This document shows positions 49,784-63,018 of a stretch of DNA of 64,000 nucleotides, piece by piece. The position numbers were made by a program, and so were the translations under genes. Position 1 is the stretch's first letter, and every line of letters starts with the position of its first letter. Source of the stretch: Colletes latitarsis (lineage: Eukaryota > Arthropoda > Insecta > Hymenoptera > Colletidae); assembly GCF_051014445.1 (NCBI RefSeq), contig NC_135134.1:27841672-27905671 (forward strand), given 5' to 3'. The notes beneath the pieces were generated by a model. That model saw only the letters and a list, made by a program, of their open reading frames with translations. It made no database searches and was not told the origin of the DNA.

Positions 49784-51715
49784 AGAATGAGCCAGATGAG
49801 AGCAAATCCCAGACCTAACCTAGACCTAACGTGAATTATTCTCTAATATATTGATCGAAACCAGGTTTAATTGACTGTTTCAGTGTGGTCCCACATTACT
49901 ACGTGATCCAAACGAGAAAAAACCCAGGATCCGTTCAACAAGAATGTGAAGAATGCGAAAGTATGAGTCTGATGAGTGAAAATCTCAGGCCTAACCTAGA
50001 CCTAACATGCGTTATCCTCTAAAATATTGATCGAAACCTGGTTTAATCGACTGTTTCAGTGTGGTACCACATTACTATGTTATCCAAACCAGAAAATAAC
50101 CCAGGATCTGTTCAAGGAGTATGTGAAGTGTTGCGAAAGTATGAGTCTGATGAGGTCAAATCCGAGACCTTACCCAGACCTAACATGCGTTAGCCTCTAA
50201 AATATTTATCAAGACCTGGTTTAATTGAAAGTTTCAGTGTGGTACCACATTACTACGTGATGCAATCCAGAAAAAGCCCAGGATCTAGCCATCAAGATTG
50301 AGAAACATGGAAAGAATGTGCCTGATGAGAGCAAATCCCAGACCTAACCTAGACCTAACATGAATTATTCTCTAAAATATTGACCGAAACCAGGTTTAAT
50401 TGACTGTTTCAGTGTGGTCCCACATTACTACGTGATCCAAACCAGAAAAAACCCAGGATCAAGTATGTGAAAAACGCTAAACTGCGAGCCTGATGAGGGC
50501 AAATCGTAGACCTACTCCAGACCTAAGATGCGCTAACCTCTAGAATATTTAACCAGACCAGGTTTCATTGAATGTTTCAGTGTGGTACCACTTTACTACG
50601 TGATGCAATCCAGGAAAGGCCCAGGATCTAGTCATGAAGTATGAGAAATATGCGAAAGTATGAGCCTGATGAGGGCACATCCTAGACCTAACCCAGACCT
50701 AACATGCGTTAGCCTCTAAAATATTTATCAAGACCCGGTTTAATTGAAAGTTTCAGTGTGGCACCACATTACTACGTGATGCAATCCAGAAAAAGCCCAG
50801 GATCTAGCCATCAAGTTTGAGAAATATGCGAAAGAATGTGCCTGATGAGAGCAAATAGCAGACCTAACCTAGACCTAACATGAATTATTCTCTAAAATAT
50901 TGACCGAAACCAGGTTTAATTGACTGTTTCAGTGTGGTCCCACATTACTACGTGATCCAAACCAGAAAAAAACCAGGATCCGTTCAACAAGTACGTGAAG
51001 AATGCGAAAGTATGAGTCCGATGAGTGAAAATCCCAGGCCTAACCTAGACCTAACATGCGTTATCCTCAAAAATATTGATCGAAACCTGGTTTAATCTAC
51101 TGTTTCAGTGTGGTACCACATTACTATGTGATCCAAACCAGAAAATAACCCAGGATCTGTTCAACAAGTATGTTAAAAACGCGAAAGTATGAGTCTGATG
51201 AGGTCAAATCCCAGACCTAACCCAAACCTAACATGGGTCATCCTCTAAAATATTTATCAAGACCAGGTTTAATTGAATGTTTCAGTGTGGTACCACATTA
51301 CTACGTGAACCAAACCAGAAAAAACCCAGGATCCGTTCAACAAGTATGTTAAAACTGCGACAATATGACCCTCATGAGGGCAAATCCCAGGCCTAACCTA
51401 GACCTAACGTGCGTTATCCTCTAAAATATTGATCGTAACCAGGTTTAATCGACTGTTTCACTGTGGTACCACACTACTACGTGATCCAAACCAGAAAAAA
51501 CCCAGGATCTAGCCATCAAGTATGAGAAATATGCGAAAGAATGAGCTTGATAAGAGCAAATCCCAGCCCTAACCTAGACCTTACATGCGTTATCCTCTAA
51601 AATATTGAGCGAAACCAGGTTTAATGGACTGTTTCAGTGTGGTACCACACTACTTCGTGATCCAAACCAGAAAAAACCCAGGATCTGTTCAACAAGTATG
51701 TGAAAAACGCTAAAC
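49784..51715 (+). repeat. Copy of the 45.4-47.3 kb block
   Basis: Matches 45381 to about 47325 at an offset of 4403 bp, changing to 4395 bp after an 8-bp deletion at 50459. Shared private variants include GCCAGATGAGAGC, CCTAACGTGAATT, AACGAGAAAAAACCC, GTGTTGCG, CTAGAATATTTAACC, GGAAAGGCCC and GATAAGAGCAAATCCCAGCC. With the preceding segment it forms a 25- or 26-monomer repeat. Confidence 0.87.
50455..50466 (+). other. 8-bp deletion within a monomer
   Basis: The sequence reads CCAGGATCAAGTATGTG, while the parent at about 46053 reads CCAGGATCTGTTCAACAAG at the same place. Eight bases are missing. The exact 8-bp fall in copy offset (4403 to 4395) confirms the deletion and shows it arose after the block was copied. 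Confidence 0.85.
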
Positions 51716-52074
51716 TGTGAGCCTGATGAGGGCAAATCTTAGACCTAACCCAGACCTAAGATGCGTTAACCTCTAAAATATTTATCCAGACCAGGTTTCA
51801 TTGAATGTTTCAGTGTGGTACCACTTTACTACGCGATCCAATCCAGAAATAGCACAGGATCTAGCCATGAAGTATGAGAAATATGCGAAAGTAAGAGCCT
51901 GATGAGGGCAAATCCTAGACCTATCCCAGACCTAACTTGCGTTATCCTCTAAAATATTGATCGAAACCAGGTTTAATTGACTGTTTCAGCGTGGTACCAC
52001 ATTACTACGTGATACAATCCAGAAACAGCCCAGGATCTAGCCTTGAAGTATGAGAAATATGCGACAGTATGAGC
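51716..52074 (+). repeat. Transition monomers
   Basis: About two monomers, one with the GATGCGTTAACC and AGCACAGG variants of the preceding HOR and one ordinary class B monomer. They separate the second HOR domain from the right-hand duplicate flank. Confidence 0.65.
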
Positions 52075-52905
52075 CTGATGAGTGAAAATCCCAGGCCTAA
52101 CCTAGACCTAACATGCGTTATCCTCTAATATATTGATCCAAACCAGGTATAATGGACTGTTTCAGTGTGGTACCACACTACTACGTGATCCAAACCAGAA
52201 AAAACCCAGGATCTGTTCAACAAGTATGTGAAAAACGCGAAAGTATGAGCCTGATAAGGGCAAATCCAAGACCTATCCCAGACCTAACTTGCGTTGTCCT
52301 CTAAGATATTGATGGAAACCAGGTTTAATTGACTGTTTCAGTGCTGTACTTCATTACTACGTGATGCAATCCAGAAAAAGCCCAGGATCTAGCCATCAAG
52401 TTTCAGAAATATGCGAAAGAATGAGCCTCATGAGGGCAAATCCCAGACCTAACCTAGACCTAACATGAATAATTCTCTAAAATATTGATTGAAACCAGGT
52501 TTAATTGACTGTTTCAGTGTGGTCCCACATTACTATGTGATCCAAACCAGAAAAAACCCAGGATCCGTTCAACAAGTATGTGAAGAATGCGAAAGTATGA
52601 GACTGATGAGTGAAAATCCCAGGCCTAACCTAGACCTAAGATGCGTTATCCTCTAAAATATTTATCCAGACCAGGTTTCATTGAATGTTTCAGTGTGGTC
52701 CCACATTACTACGTGATCCAAACCAGAAAAAACCCAGGATCCGTTCAAGAAGTATGTGAAGAATGCGAAAGTATGAGTCTGATGAGTGAAAATCCCAGGC
52801 CTAACCTAGACCTAGCATGCGTTATCCTCTAAAATATTGTGCGAAACCTGGTTTAATCGACTGTTTCAGGGTGGTACCACATTACTATGTGATCCAAACC
52901 AGAGA
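52075..52905 (+). repeat. Long-range duplicate flank, right copy
   Basis: Partner of 35705-36535. CCAGGTATAATGG is at 52142 here and 35772 there. The AAATCCAAGACC, TTTCAGAAATATG, ATGAATAATTCTC and GATTGAAACC markers all follow in order. Similarity fades after the GCGAAACCTGG monomer, where this copy reads AGAGAAAAACCAGG and the left copy AGAAAATAACACAGG. Confidence 0.85.
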
Positions 52906-55900
52906 AAAACCAGGATCCGTTCAACAAGTGTGTGAAGAATGCGAAAGTATGAGTCCGATGAGCGAAATTCCCAGGCCTAACCTAGACCTAACATGCGTTA
53001 TCCTCAAAAATATTGATCGAAACCTGGTTTAATCGACTGTTTCAGTGTGGTACCACATTACTATGTGATCCAAACCAGAAAATAACCCAGGATCTGTCAA
53101 CAAGTATGTGAAAAACGCGAAAGTATGAGTCTGATGAGGTCAAATCCCAGACCTATCCCAGACTTAGCTTGTGTTATCTTCTAAAATATTGATCGAAACC
53201 AGGTTTAATCGACTGTTTCAGCGTGGTACCACATTACTAAGTGATACAATCCAGAAACAGCCCAGGATCTAGCCATGAAGTATGTGAAATATGCGAAAGT
53301 ATGAGCCTGATGAGGGCAAATCCTAGACCTAACCCAAACCTAACATGCGTTATCCTCTAAAATATTTATCAAGACCAGGTTTAATTGAATGTTTCAGTGT
53401 GGTGCCACATTACTACGTGATCCAATTCAGAAATAGCCCAGGATCTAGCCATGAAGAAATATGCGAAAGTATGAGCCTGATGAGGGCAAATCCCAGACCT
53501 ATCCCAGACCTAACTTGCGTTGTCCTCTAAGATATTGATGGAAACCAGGTTTAATGGACTGTTTCAGTGTTGTACTTCATTACTACGTGATCCAAACCCG
53601 AAAAAACCCAGGATCTGTTCAACATGTATGAGAAATATGCGAAAGAATGAGCCTGATGAGAGCAAATCCCAGACCTATCCTAGACCTAACATGAATTATT
53701 CTCTAAAATATTGATCGAAAACAGGTTTACTTGACTGTTTCAGTGTGGTCCCACATTACTACGTGATCCAAACCAGAAAAAACCCAGGATCCGTTCAACA
53801 AGTATGTGAAGTGTGCGAAAGTATGAGTCTGATGAGGTCAAATCCCAGACCTATCCCAGACCTAACTTGCGTTATCCTCTAAAATATTGATCGAAACCAG
53901 GTTTAATCGACTGTTTCAGTGTGGTACCACATTACTACGTGATCCAAACCAGAAAAAACCCAGGATCCGTTCAACAAGTATGTGAAGATTGCGATAGTAT
54001 GAGTCTGATGAGTGAAAATCCCAGACCTAACCTAGACCTAACATGCGTTATCCTCTAAAATATTGATCCAAACCAGGTTTAATGGACTGTTTCAGCGTGG
54101 TACCACACTACTACGTGATCCAAACCAGAAAAAGCCCAGGATCTGTTCAACAAGTGTGTGAACAACGCGAAAGTATGAGCCTGATGAGGGCAAATCCCAG
54201 ACATATTTCAGACCTAACTTGCGTTGTCCTCTAAGATATTGATGGAAACCAGGTTTAATTGACTGTTTCAGTGTTGTACTTCATTACTACGTGATGCAAT
54301 CCAGAAAAAGCCCTGGAGCTAGCCATCAAGTATGAGAAATATGCGAAAGAATGAGCCTGATGAGAGCAAATCCCAGGCCTAACCAAGACCTAACATGAAT
54401 TATTCTCTAAAATATTGATCGAAACCAGGTTTAATTGACTGTTTCAGTGTGGTCCCACATTACTACGTGATCCAAACCAGAAATAACCCAGGATCCGTTC
54501 AACAAGTATGTGAAGAATGCGAAAGTATGAGTCTGATGAGGTCAAATCCCAGACCATTCCCAGACTTAACTTGCGTTATCCTCTAAAATATTGATCGAAA
54601 CCAGGTTTAATCGACTGTTTCAGTGTGGTACCACATTACTACGTGATCCAAACCAGAAAAAACCCAGGATCTTGCCATCAAGTGTGAGAAATATGCGAAA
54701 GAATGAGCCTGATGACAGCAAATCCCAGACCTAACCTAGACCTTACATGCGTTATCCTCTAAAATATTGATCGAAACCAGGTTTAATCGACTGTTTCAGT
54801 GTGGTACCACATTACTACGTGATCCAAACCAGAAAAAACCCAGGATCTAGCCATCAAGTATGAGAAATATGCGAAAGAATGAGCCTGATGAGAGCAAATC
54901 CCAGACCTAACATAGACCTAACATGAATTATTCACTAAAATATTGATCGAAACCAGGTTTAATTGACTGTTTCAGTGTGGTCCCACATTACTACGTGATC
55001 CAAACCAGAAATAACCCAGGATCCGTTCAACAAGTATGTGAAGAATGCGAAAGGATGAGTCTGATGAGTGAAAATCCCAGGCCTAACCTAGACCTAACAT
55101 GCGTTATCCTCTAAAATATTGATCCAAACCAGGTTTAATGGACTGTTTCAGCGTGGTACCACACTACTACGTGATCCAAACCAGAAAAAACCCAGGATCC
55201 GTTCAACAAGTATGTGAAGAATGCGAAAGTATGAGTCTGATGAGGTGAAATCCCAGACCTATCCGAGAATTAACTTGCGTTTTCCTCTAAAATATTGATC
55301 GAAACCAGGTTTAATCGACTGTTTCAGCGTGGTACCACATTACTACGTGATACAATCCAGAAACAGCCCAGAATCTAGCCATGAAGTATGAGAAATATGC
55401 GAAAGTATGAGCCTGATGAGGGCAAATCCTAGACCTAACCCAAACCTAACATGCGTTATCCTCTAAAATATTTATCAAGACCAGGTTTAATTGAATGTTA
55501 CAGTGTGGTACCACATTACTACGTGAACCAAACCAGAAAAGACCCAGGATCCGTTCAACAAGTATGTTAAAACTGCGACAGTATGACCCTGATGAGGGTA
55601 AATCCCAGGCCTAACCTATACCTAACATGCGTTGTCCTCTAAAATATTGACGGAAACCAGGTTTAATTGACTGTTTCAGTGTTGTACTTCATTACAACGT
55701 GATGCAATCCAGAAAAAGCCCAGGATCTGGCCATCCAGTATGAGAAATATGCGAAAGAATGAGCCTGATGAGAGCAAATCCCAGACCTAACCCAGACCTA
55801 ACATGAATTATTCTCTAAAATATTGATCGAAACCAGATTTAATTGACTGTTACAGTGTTGTACTTCATTACTACGTGATGCAATCCAGAAAAAGCCCAGG

Positions 55901-57034
55901 ATCTAGCCATCAAGTATGAGAAATATGCGAAAGAATGAGCCTGATGAGAGCAAATCCCTGACCTAACCTAGACCTAACATGAATTATTCTCTAAAATATT
56001 GAACAAAACCAGGTTTAATTGACTGTTTCAGTGTGGTACCACATTACTACGTGATCCAATCCAGAAATAGCCCAGGATCTAGCCATGAAGTATGAGAAAT
56101 ATGCGAAAGTATGAGCCTGATGAGGGCAAATCCTAGACCTAACCCAAACCTAACATGCGTTATCCTCTAAAATATTTATCAAGACCAGGTTTAATTGAAT
56201 GTTACAGTGTGGTACCACATTACTACGTGAACCAAACCAGAAAAAACCCAGGATCCGTTCAACAAGTATGTGAAGAATGCGAAAGTATGAGTCTGATGAG
56301 TGAAAATCCCAGGCCTAACCTAGACCTAACATGCGTTATCCTCTAAAATATTGATCGAAACCAGGTTTCATTGAATGTTTCAGTGTGGTACCACTTTACT
56401 ACGTGAGGCAATCCAGAAAAAGCCCAGGATCTAGCCATGAAGTATGAGAAATATGCGAAAGTATGAGCCTGATGAGGGCAAATCCTAGACCTAACCCAGA
56501 CCTAACATGCGTTAGCCTCTAAAATATTTATCAAGACCTGGTTTAATTGTAAGTTTCAGTGTGGTACCACATTACTACGTGATGCAATCCAGAAAAAGCC
56601 CAGGATCTAGCCATCAAGTTTGAGTAATATGCGAAAGAATGTGCCTGATGAGAGCAAATCTCAGGCCTTACCTAGACCTAACATGCGTTCTCCTCTAAAA
56701 TATTGATGGAAACCAGGTTTCATTGAATGTTTCAGTGTGGTACCACACTACTTCGTGATCCAAACCAGAGAAAGCCCAGGATCTGTTCAAGAAGTATGTG
56801 AAAAACGCTAAACTGTGAGACTGATGAGGGCAAATCTTAGACCTAACCCAGACCTACGATGCGTTATCCTCTAAAATATTTATCAAGACCAGGTTTCATT
56901 GAATGTTTCAGTGTGGTACCACATTACTACGTGAACCAAACCAGAAAAAACCCAGGATCCGTTCAACAGGTATGTTAAAACTGCGACAGTATCACCCTGA
57001 TGAGGGTAAATCCCAGGCCTAAGCTAGACCTAAC
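52906..57034 (+). repeat. Irregular monomer domain
   Basis: About 23 monomers of mixed classes, with no period that I could follow through the whole stretch. Near 54573-54924 two successive monomers are nearly the same (GATCTTGCCATCAAG or GATCTAGCCATCAAG after a GATCG head), a one-monomer duplication. From about 56340 the monomers resemble those of the next HOR domain (GTGAGGCAATCC, GTAAGTTTCAG, TTTGAGTAATATG), matching about 62150-62680 at an offset near 5808 bp. Confidence 0.7.
53345..53514 (+). repeat. 170-bp monomer with a 6-bp deletion
   Basis: Reads GCCATGAAGAAATATGCG at 53449-53466, where the class B norm is GCCATGAAGTATGAGAAATA. Six bases (TATGAG, or an equivalent shift) are missing, giving a 170-bp monomer. 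The change is private to this copy. Confidence 0.82.
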
Positions 57035-59146
57035 ATGAATTATTCCCTAAAATATTGATCAAAACCTGATTTAATTGACTGTTTCAGTGTGGTACCACAT
57101 TACTACGTGATCCAATCCAGAAATAGCCCAGGATCTAGCCATGAAGTATGAGAAATATGCGAAAGTATGAGCCTGATCAGGGCAAATCCTAGACCTAACC
57201 CAGACCTAACATGCGTTATTCTGTAAAATTTTTATCAAGACCAGTTTTAATTGAATGTTTCATTGTGGTACTTGATTACTACGTGATCAAAACCAGAAAT
57301 AACCGAGGATCCGTTCAACAACTATGTGAAGAATGCGAAAGTATGAGTCTGATCAGTGACAATCTCAGGCCTTACCTAGACCGAACTTGCGTTGTCCTCT
57401 AAAATATTGATGGAAACCAGGTTTCATTGACTGTTTCAGTGTGGTACTACGTTACTACGTGATGCAATCCAGAAAAAGCCCAGGAGCTAGCCATCAAGTA
57501 TGAGAAATATGCGAAAGAATGGGCCTGATGAGAGCAAATCCCAGACCTAACCTAGACCTAACATGCGTTATCCTCTAAAATATTGAGCGAAACCAGGTTT
57601 AATGGACTGTTTCAGTGTGGTACCACACTACTTCGTGATCCAAACCAGAAAAAACCCAGGATCTGTTCAACAAGTATGTGAAAAACGCTAAACTGTGAGC
57701 CTGATGAGGGCAAATCTTAGACCTAACCCAGACCTAAGATGAGTTATCCTCTAAAATATTTATCCAGACCAGGTTTCATTGAATGTTTCAGTGTGGCCCC
57801 ACATTACTACGTGATCCAAACCAGAAAAAACCCAGGATCCGTTCAACAAGTATGTGAAGAATGCGAAAGTATGAGTCTGATGAGTGAAAATCCCAGGCCT
57901 AACCTAGACCTAACATGCGTTATCCTCTAAAATATTGATCGAAACCAGGTTTCATTGAATGTTTCAGTGTGGTACCGCTTTACTACGTGAGGCAATCCAG
58001 AAAATGCCCAGGATCTAGCCATGAAGTATGAGAAATATGCGAAAGTATGAGCCTGATGAGGGCAAATCCTAGACCTAACCCAGACCTAACATGCGTTAGC
58101 CTCTAAAATATTTATCAAGACCTGGTTTAATTGAAAGTTTCAGTGTGGTACCACATTACTACGTGATGCAATCCAGAAAAAGCCCAGGATCTAGCCATCA
58201 AGTTTGAGTAATATGCGAAAGAATGTGCCTGATGAGAGCAAATCTCAGGCCTTACCTAGACCTAACATGCGTTCTCCTCTAAAATATTGATGGAAACCAG
58301 GTTTCATTGACTGTTTCAGTGTTGTACTTCATTACTACGTGATGCAATCTAGAAAAAGCCCAGGATCTAGCCATCAAGTATGAGAAATATGCGAAAGAAT
58401 GAGCCTGATGAGAGCAAATCCCAGACCTAACCTAGACCTAACATGCGTTCTCCTCTAAAATATTGATGGAAACCAGGTTTCATTGAATGTTTCAGTGTGG
58501 TACCACACTACTTCGTGATCCAAACCAGAGAAAGCCCAGGATCTGTTCAAGAAGTATGTGAAAAACGCTAAACTGTGAGACTGATGAGGGCAAATCTTAG
58601 ACCTAACCCAGACCTACGATGCGTTATCCTCTAAAATATTTATCAAGACCAGGTTTAATTGAATGTTTCATTGTGGTACTTGATTACTACGTGATCAAAA
58701 CCAGAAAAAACCGAGGATCCGTTCAACAAGTATGTGAAGAATGCGAAAGTATGAGTCTGATCAGTGACAATCTCAGGCCTTACCTAGACCGAACTTGCGT
58801 TGTCCTCTAAAATATTGATGGAAACCAGGTTTCATTGACTGTTTCAGTGTGGTACTACGTTACTACGTGATGCAATCCAGAAAAAGCCCAGGAGCTAGCC
58901 ATCAAGTATGAGAAATATGCGACAGAATGGGCCTGATGAGAGCAAATCCCAGACCTAACCTAGACCTAACATGCGTTATCCTCTAAAAAATGGGTCGAAA
59001 CCAGGTTTAATTGAATGTTTCAGTGTGGTACCACATTACTACGTGAACCAAACCAGAAAAAACCCAGGATCCGTTCAACAGGTATGTTAAAACTGCGACA
59101 GTATCACCCTGATGAGGGTAAATCCCAGGCCTAAGCTAGACCTAAC
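57035..59146 (+). repeat. Third-domain HOR, 12 monomers, copy 1 (2112 bp)
   Basis: Phased on ATGAATTATTCCC with GATCAAAACC. The first seven monomers have these markers: GATCAAAACC, TTTTTATCAAG, GATGG with TACTACGTTAC, GAGCG, a TATCCAGACC head with TGTGGCCCCACATT, GTGAGGCAATCC, and GACCTGGTTTAATTG. The last five differ from later copies. A cluster of changes sits at 58985-58997, where CTAAAAAATGGGTCG replaces CTAAAATATTGATCG. Confidence 0.88.
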
Positions 59147-61258
59147 ATGAATTATTCCCTAAAATATTGATCAAAACCAGATTTAATTGACTGTTTCAGT
59201 GTGGTACCACATTACTACGTGATCCAATCCAGAAATAGCCCAGGATCTAGCCATGAAGTATGAGAAATATGCGAAACTATGAGCCTGATGAGGGCAAATC
59301 CTAGACCTAACCCAGACCTAACATGCGTTATTCTGTAAAATTTTTATCAAGACCAGGTTTAATTGAATGTTTCATTGTGGTACTTGATTACTACGTGATC
59401 AAAACCAGAAAAAACCGAGGATCCGTTCAACAAGTATGTGAAGAATGCGAAAGTATGAGTCTGATCAGTGACAATCTCAGGCCTTACCTAGACCGAACTT
59501 GCGTTGTCCTCTAAAATATTGATGGAAACCAGGTTTCATTGACTGTTTCAGTGTGGTACTACGTTACTACGTGATGCAATCCAGAAAAAGCCCAGGAGCT
59601 AGCCATCAAGTATGAGAAATATGCGAAAGAATGGGCCTGATGAGAGCAAATCCCAGACCTAACCTAGACCTAACATGCGTTATCCTCTAAAATATTGAGC
59701 GAAACCAGGTTTAATGGACTGTTTCAGTGTGGTACCACACTACTTCGAGATCCAAACCAGAAAAAACCCAGGATCTGTTCAACAAGTATGTGAAAAACGC
59801 TAAACTGTGAGCCTGATGAGGGCAAATCTTAGACCTAACCCAGACCTAAGATGAGTTATCCTCTAAAATATTTATCCAGACCAGGTTTCATTGAATGTTT
59901 CAGTGTGGCCCCACATTACTACGTGATCCAAACCAGAAAAAACCCAGGATCCGTTCAACAAGTATGTGAAGAATGCGAAAGTATGAGTCTGATGAGTGAA
60001 AATCCCAGGCCTAACCTAGACCTAACATGCGTTATCCTCTAAAATATTGATCGAAACCAGGTTTCATTGAATGTTTCAGTGTGGTACCGCTTTACTACGT
60101 GAGGCAATCCAGAAAATGCCCAGGGTCTAGCCATGAAGTATGAGAAATATGCGAAAGTATGAGCCTGATGAGGGCAAATCCTAGACCTAACCCAGACCTA
60201 ACATGCGTTAGCCTCTAAAATATTTATCAAGACCTGGTTTAATTGAAAGTTTCAGTGTGGTACCACATTACTACGTGATGCAATCCAGAAAAAGCCCAGG
60301 ATCTAGCCATCAAGTTTGAGAAATATGCGAAAGAATGTGCCTGATGAGAGCAAATCTCAGGCCTTACCTAGACCTAACATGCGTTCTCCTCTAAAATATT
60401 GATGGAAACCACGTTTCATTGACTGTTTCAGTGTTGTACTTCATTACTACGTGATGCAATCTAGAAAAAGCCCAGGATCTAGCCATCAAGTATGAGAAAT
60501 ATGCGAAAGAATGAGCCTGATGAGAGCAAATCCCAGACCTAACCTAGACCTAACATGAATTATTCTCTAAAATATTGATCGAAGCCAGGTTTAATTGACT
60601 GTTTCAGTGTGGTCCCACATTACTACGTGATACAATCCAGAAACAGCCCAGTATCTAGCCATGAAGTATGAGAAATATGCGAAAGTAGGAGCCTGATGAG
60701 GGCAAATCCTAGACCTAACCCAAACCTAACATGCGTTATCCTCTAAAATATTTATCAAGAAAAGGTTTAATTGAATGTTTCAGTGTGGCCCCACATTACT
60801 ACGTGATCCAAACCAGAAAAAACCCAGGATCCGTTCAACAAGTATGTGAAGAATGCGAAAGTATGAGTCTGATCAGGTCAAATCCCAGACCTATCCCAGA
60901 CTTAACTTGCGTTATCCTCTAAAATATTGATCGAAACCAGGTTTAATCGACTGTCTCAGCGTGGTACCACATTACTACGTGATACAATCCAGAAACAGCC
61001 CAGGATCTAGCCATGAAGTATGAGAAATATGCGAAGGTATGAGCCAGATGAGGGCAAATCCTAGACCTAACCCAAACCTAACATGCGTTATCCTCTAAAA
61101 TATTTATCAAGAAAAGGTTTAATTGAATGTTTCAGTGTGGTACCACATTACTACGTGAACCAAACCAGAAAAAACCCAGGATCCGTTCAACAAGTATGTT
61201 AAAACTGCGACAGTATCACCCTGATGAGGGTAAATCCCAGTCCTAAGCTAGACGTAAC
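59147..61258 (+). repeat. Third-domain HOR, 12 monomers, copy 2 (2112 bp)
   Basis: The first seven monomers repeat copy 1 at exactly 2112 bp, including TACCGCTTTACTACGTGAGG and GAAAATGCCC. The last part holds a GAAGCC monomer with AGTATCTAGCC at 60650 and two monomers with the unusual TTTATCAAGAAAAGG head (60748 and 61100). Confidence 0.88.
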
Positions 61259-63018
61259 ATGAATTATTCTCTAAAATATTGATCAAAACCAGATTTAATT
61301 GACTGTTTCATTGTGGTACCACATTACTACGTGATCCAATCCAGAAATAGCCAAGGATCTAGCCATGAAGTATGAGAAATATGCGAAAGTATGAGCCTGA
61401 TGAGGGCAAATCCTAGACCTAACCCAGACCTAACATGCGTTATTCTGTAAAATTTTTATCAAGACCAGGTTTAATTGAATGTTTCATTGTGGTACCACAT
61501 TACTACGTGATCAAAACCAGAAAAAACCCAGGATCCGTTCAACAAGTATGTGAAGAATGGGAAAGTATGAGTCTGATCAGTGACAATCTCAGGCCTTACC
61601 TAGACCTAACTTGCGTTGTCCTCTAAAATATTGATGGAAACCAGGTTTCATTGACTGTTTCAGTGTGGTACTACGTTACTACGTGATGCAATCCAGAAAA
61701 AGCCCAGGATCTAGCCATCAAGTATGAGAAATATGCGAAAGAATGAGCCTGATGAGAGCAAATCCCAGACCTAACCTAGACCTAACATGCGTTATCCTCT
61801 AAAATATTGAGCGAAACCAGGTTTAATGGACTGTTTCAGTGTGGTACCACACTACTTCGTGATCCAAACCAGAAAAAACCCAGGATCTGTTCAACAAGTA
61901 TGTGAAAAACGCTAAACTGTGACCCTGATGAGGGCAAATCTTAGACCTAACCCAGACCTAAGATGCGTTATCCTCTAAAATATTTATCCAGACCAGGTTT
62001 CATTGAATGTTTCAGTGTGGCCCCACATTACTACGTGATCCAAACCAGAAAAAACCCAGGATCCGTTCAACAAGTATGTGAAGAATGCGAAAGTATGAGT
62101 CTGATGAGTGAAAATCCCAGGCCTAACCTAGACCTAACATGCGTTATCCTCTAAAATATTGATCGATACCAGGTTTCATTGAATGTTTCAGTGTGGTACC
62201 ACTTTACTACGTGAGGCAATCCAGAAAAAGCCCAGGATCTAGCCATGAAGTATGAGAAATATGCGAAAGTATGAGCCTGATGAGGGCAAATCCTAGACCT
62301 AACCCAGACCTAACATGCGTTAGCCTCTAAAATATTTATCAAGACCTGGTTTAATTGTAAGTTTCAGTGTGGTACCACATTACTACGTGATGCAATCCAG
62401 AAAAAGCCCAGGATCTAGCCATCAAGTTTGAGTAATATGCGAAAGAATGTGCCTGATGAGAGCAAATCTCAGGCCTTACCTAGACCTAACATGCGTTCTC
62501 CTCTAAAATATTGATGGAAACCAGGTTTCATTGAATGTTTCAGTGTGGTACCACACTACTTCGTGATCCAAACCAGAGAAAGCCCAGGATCTGTTCAAGA
62601 AGTATGTGAAAAACGCTAATCTGTGAGACTGATGAGGGCAAATCTTAGACCTAACCCAGACCTACGATGCGTTATCCTCTAAAATATTTATCCAGACCAG
62701 GTTTCATTGAATGTTTCAGTGTGGTACTACTTTACTACCTGATACAATCCAGAAACAGCCCAGTATCTAGCCATGAAGTATGAGAAATATGCGAAAGTAG
62801 GAGCCTGATGAGGGCAAATCCTAGACCTAACCCAAACCTAACATGCGTTATCCTCTAAAATATTTATCAAGACCAGGTTTAATTGAATGTTTCAGTGTGG
62901 TACCACATTACTACGTGAACCAAACCAGAAAAAACCCAGGATCCGTTCAACAGGTATGTTAAAACTGCGACAGTATCACCCTGATGAGGGTAAATCCCAG
63001 GCCTAAGCTAGACCTAAC
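61259..63018 (+). repeat. Third-domain HOR, shortened to 10 monomers (1760 bp)
   Basis: Keeps the shared seven-monomer start, then a GATGG monomer with CATTGAATG, a TATCCAGACC monomer and an AACCAAACC monomer before the next phase point. AGTATCTAGCC at 62762 lies 2112 bp after its counterpart, so the tail derives from copy 2 with two monomers lost. Confidence 0.85.
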
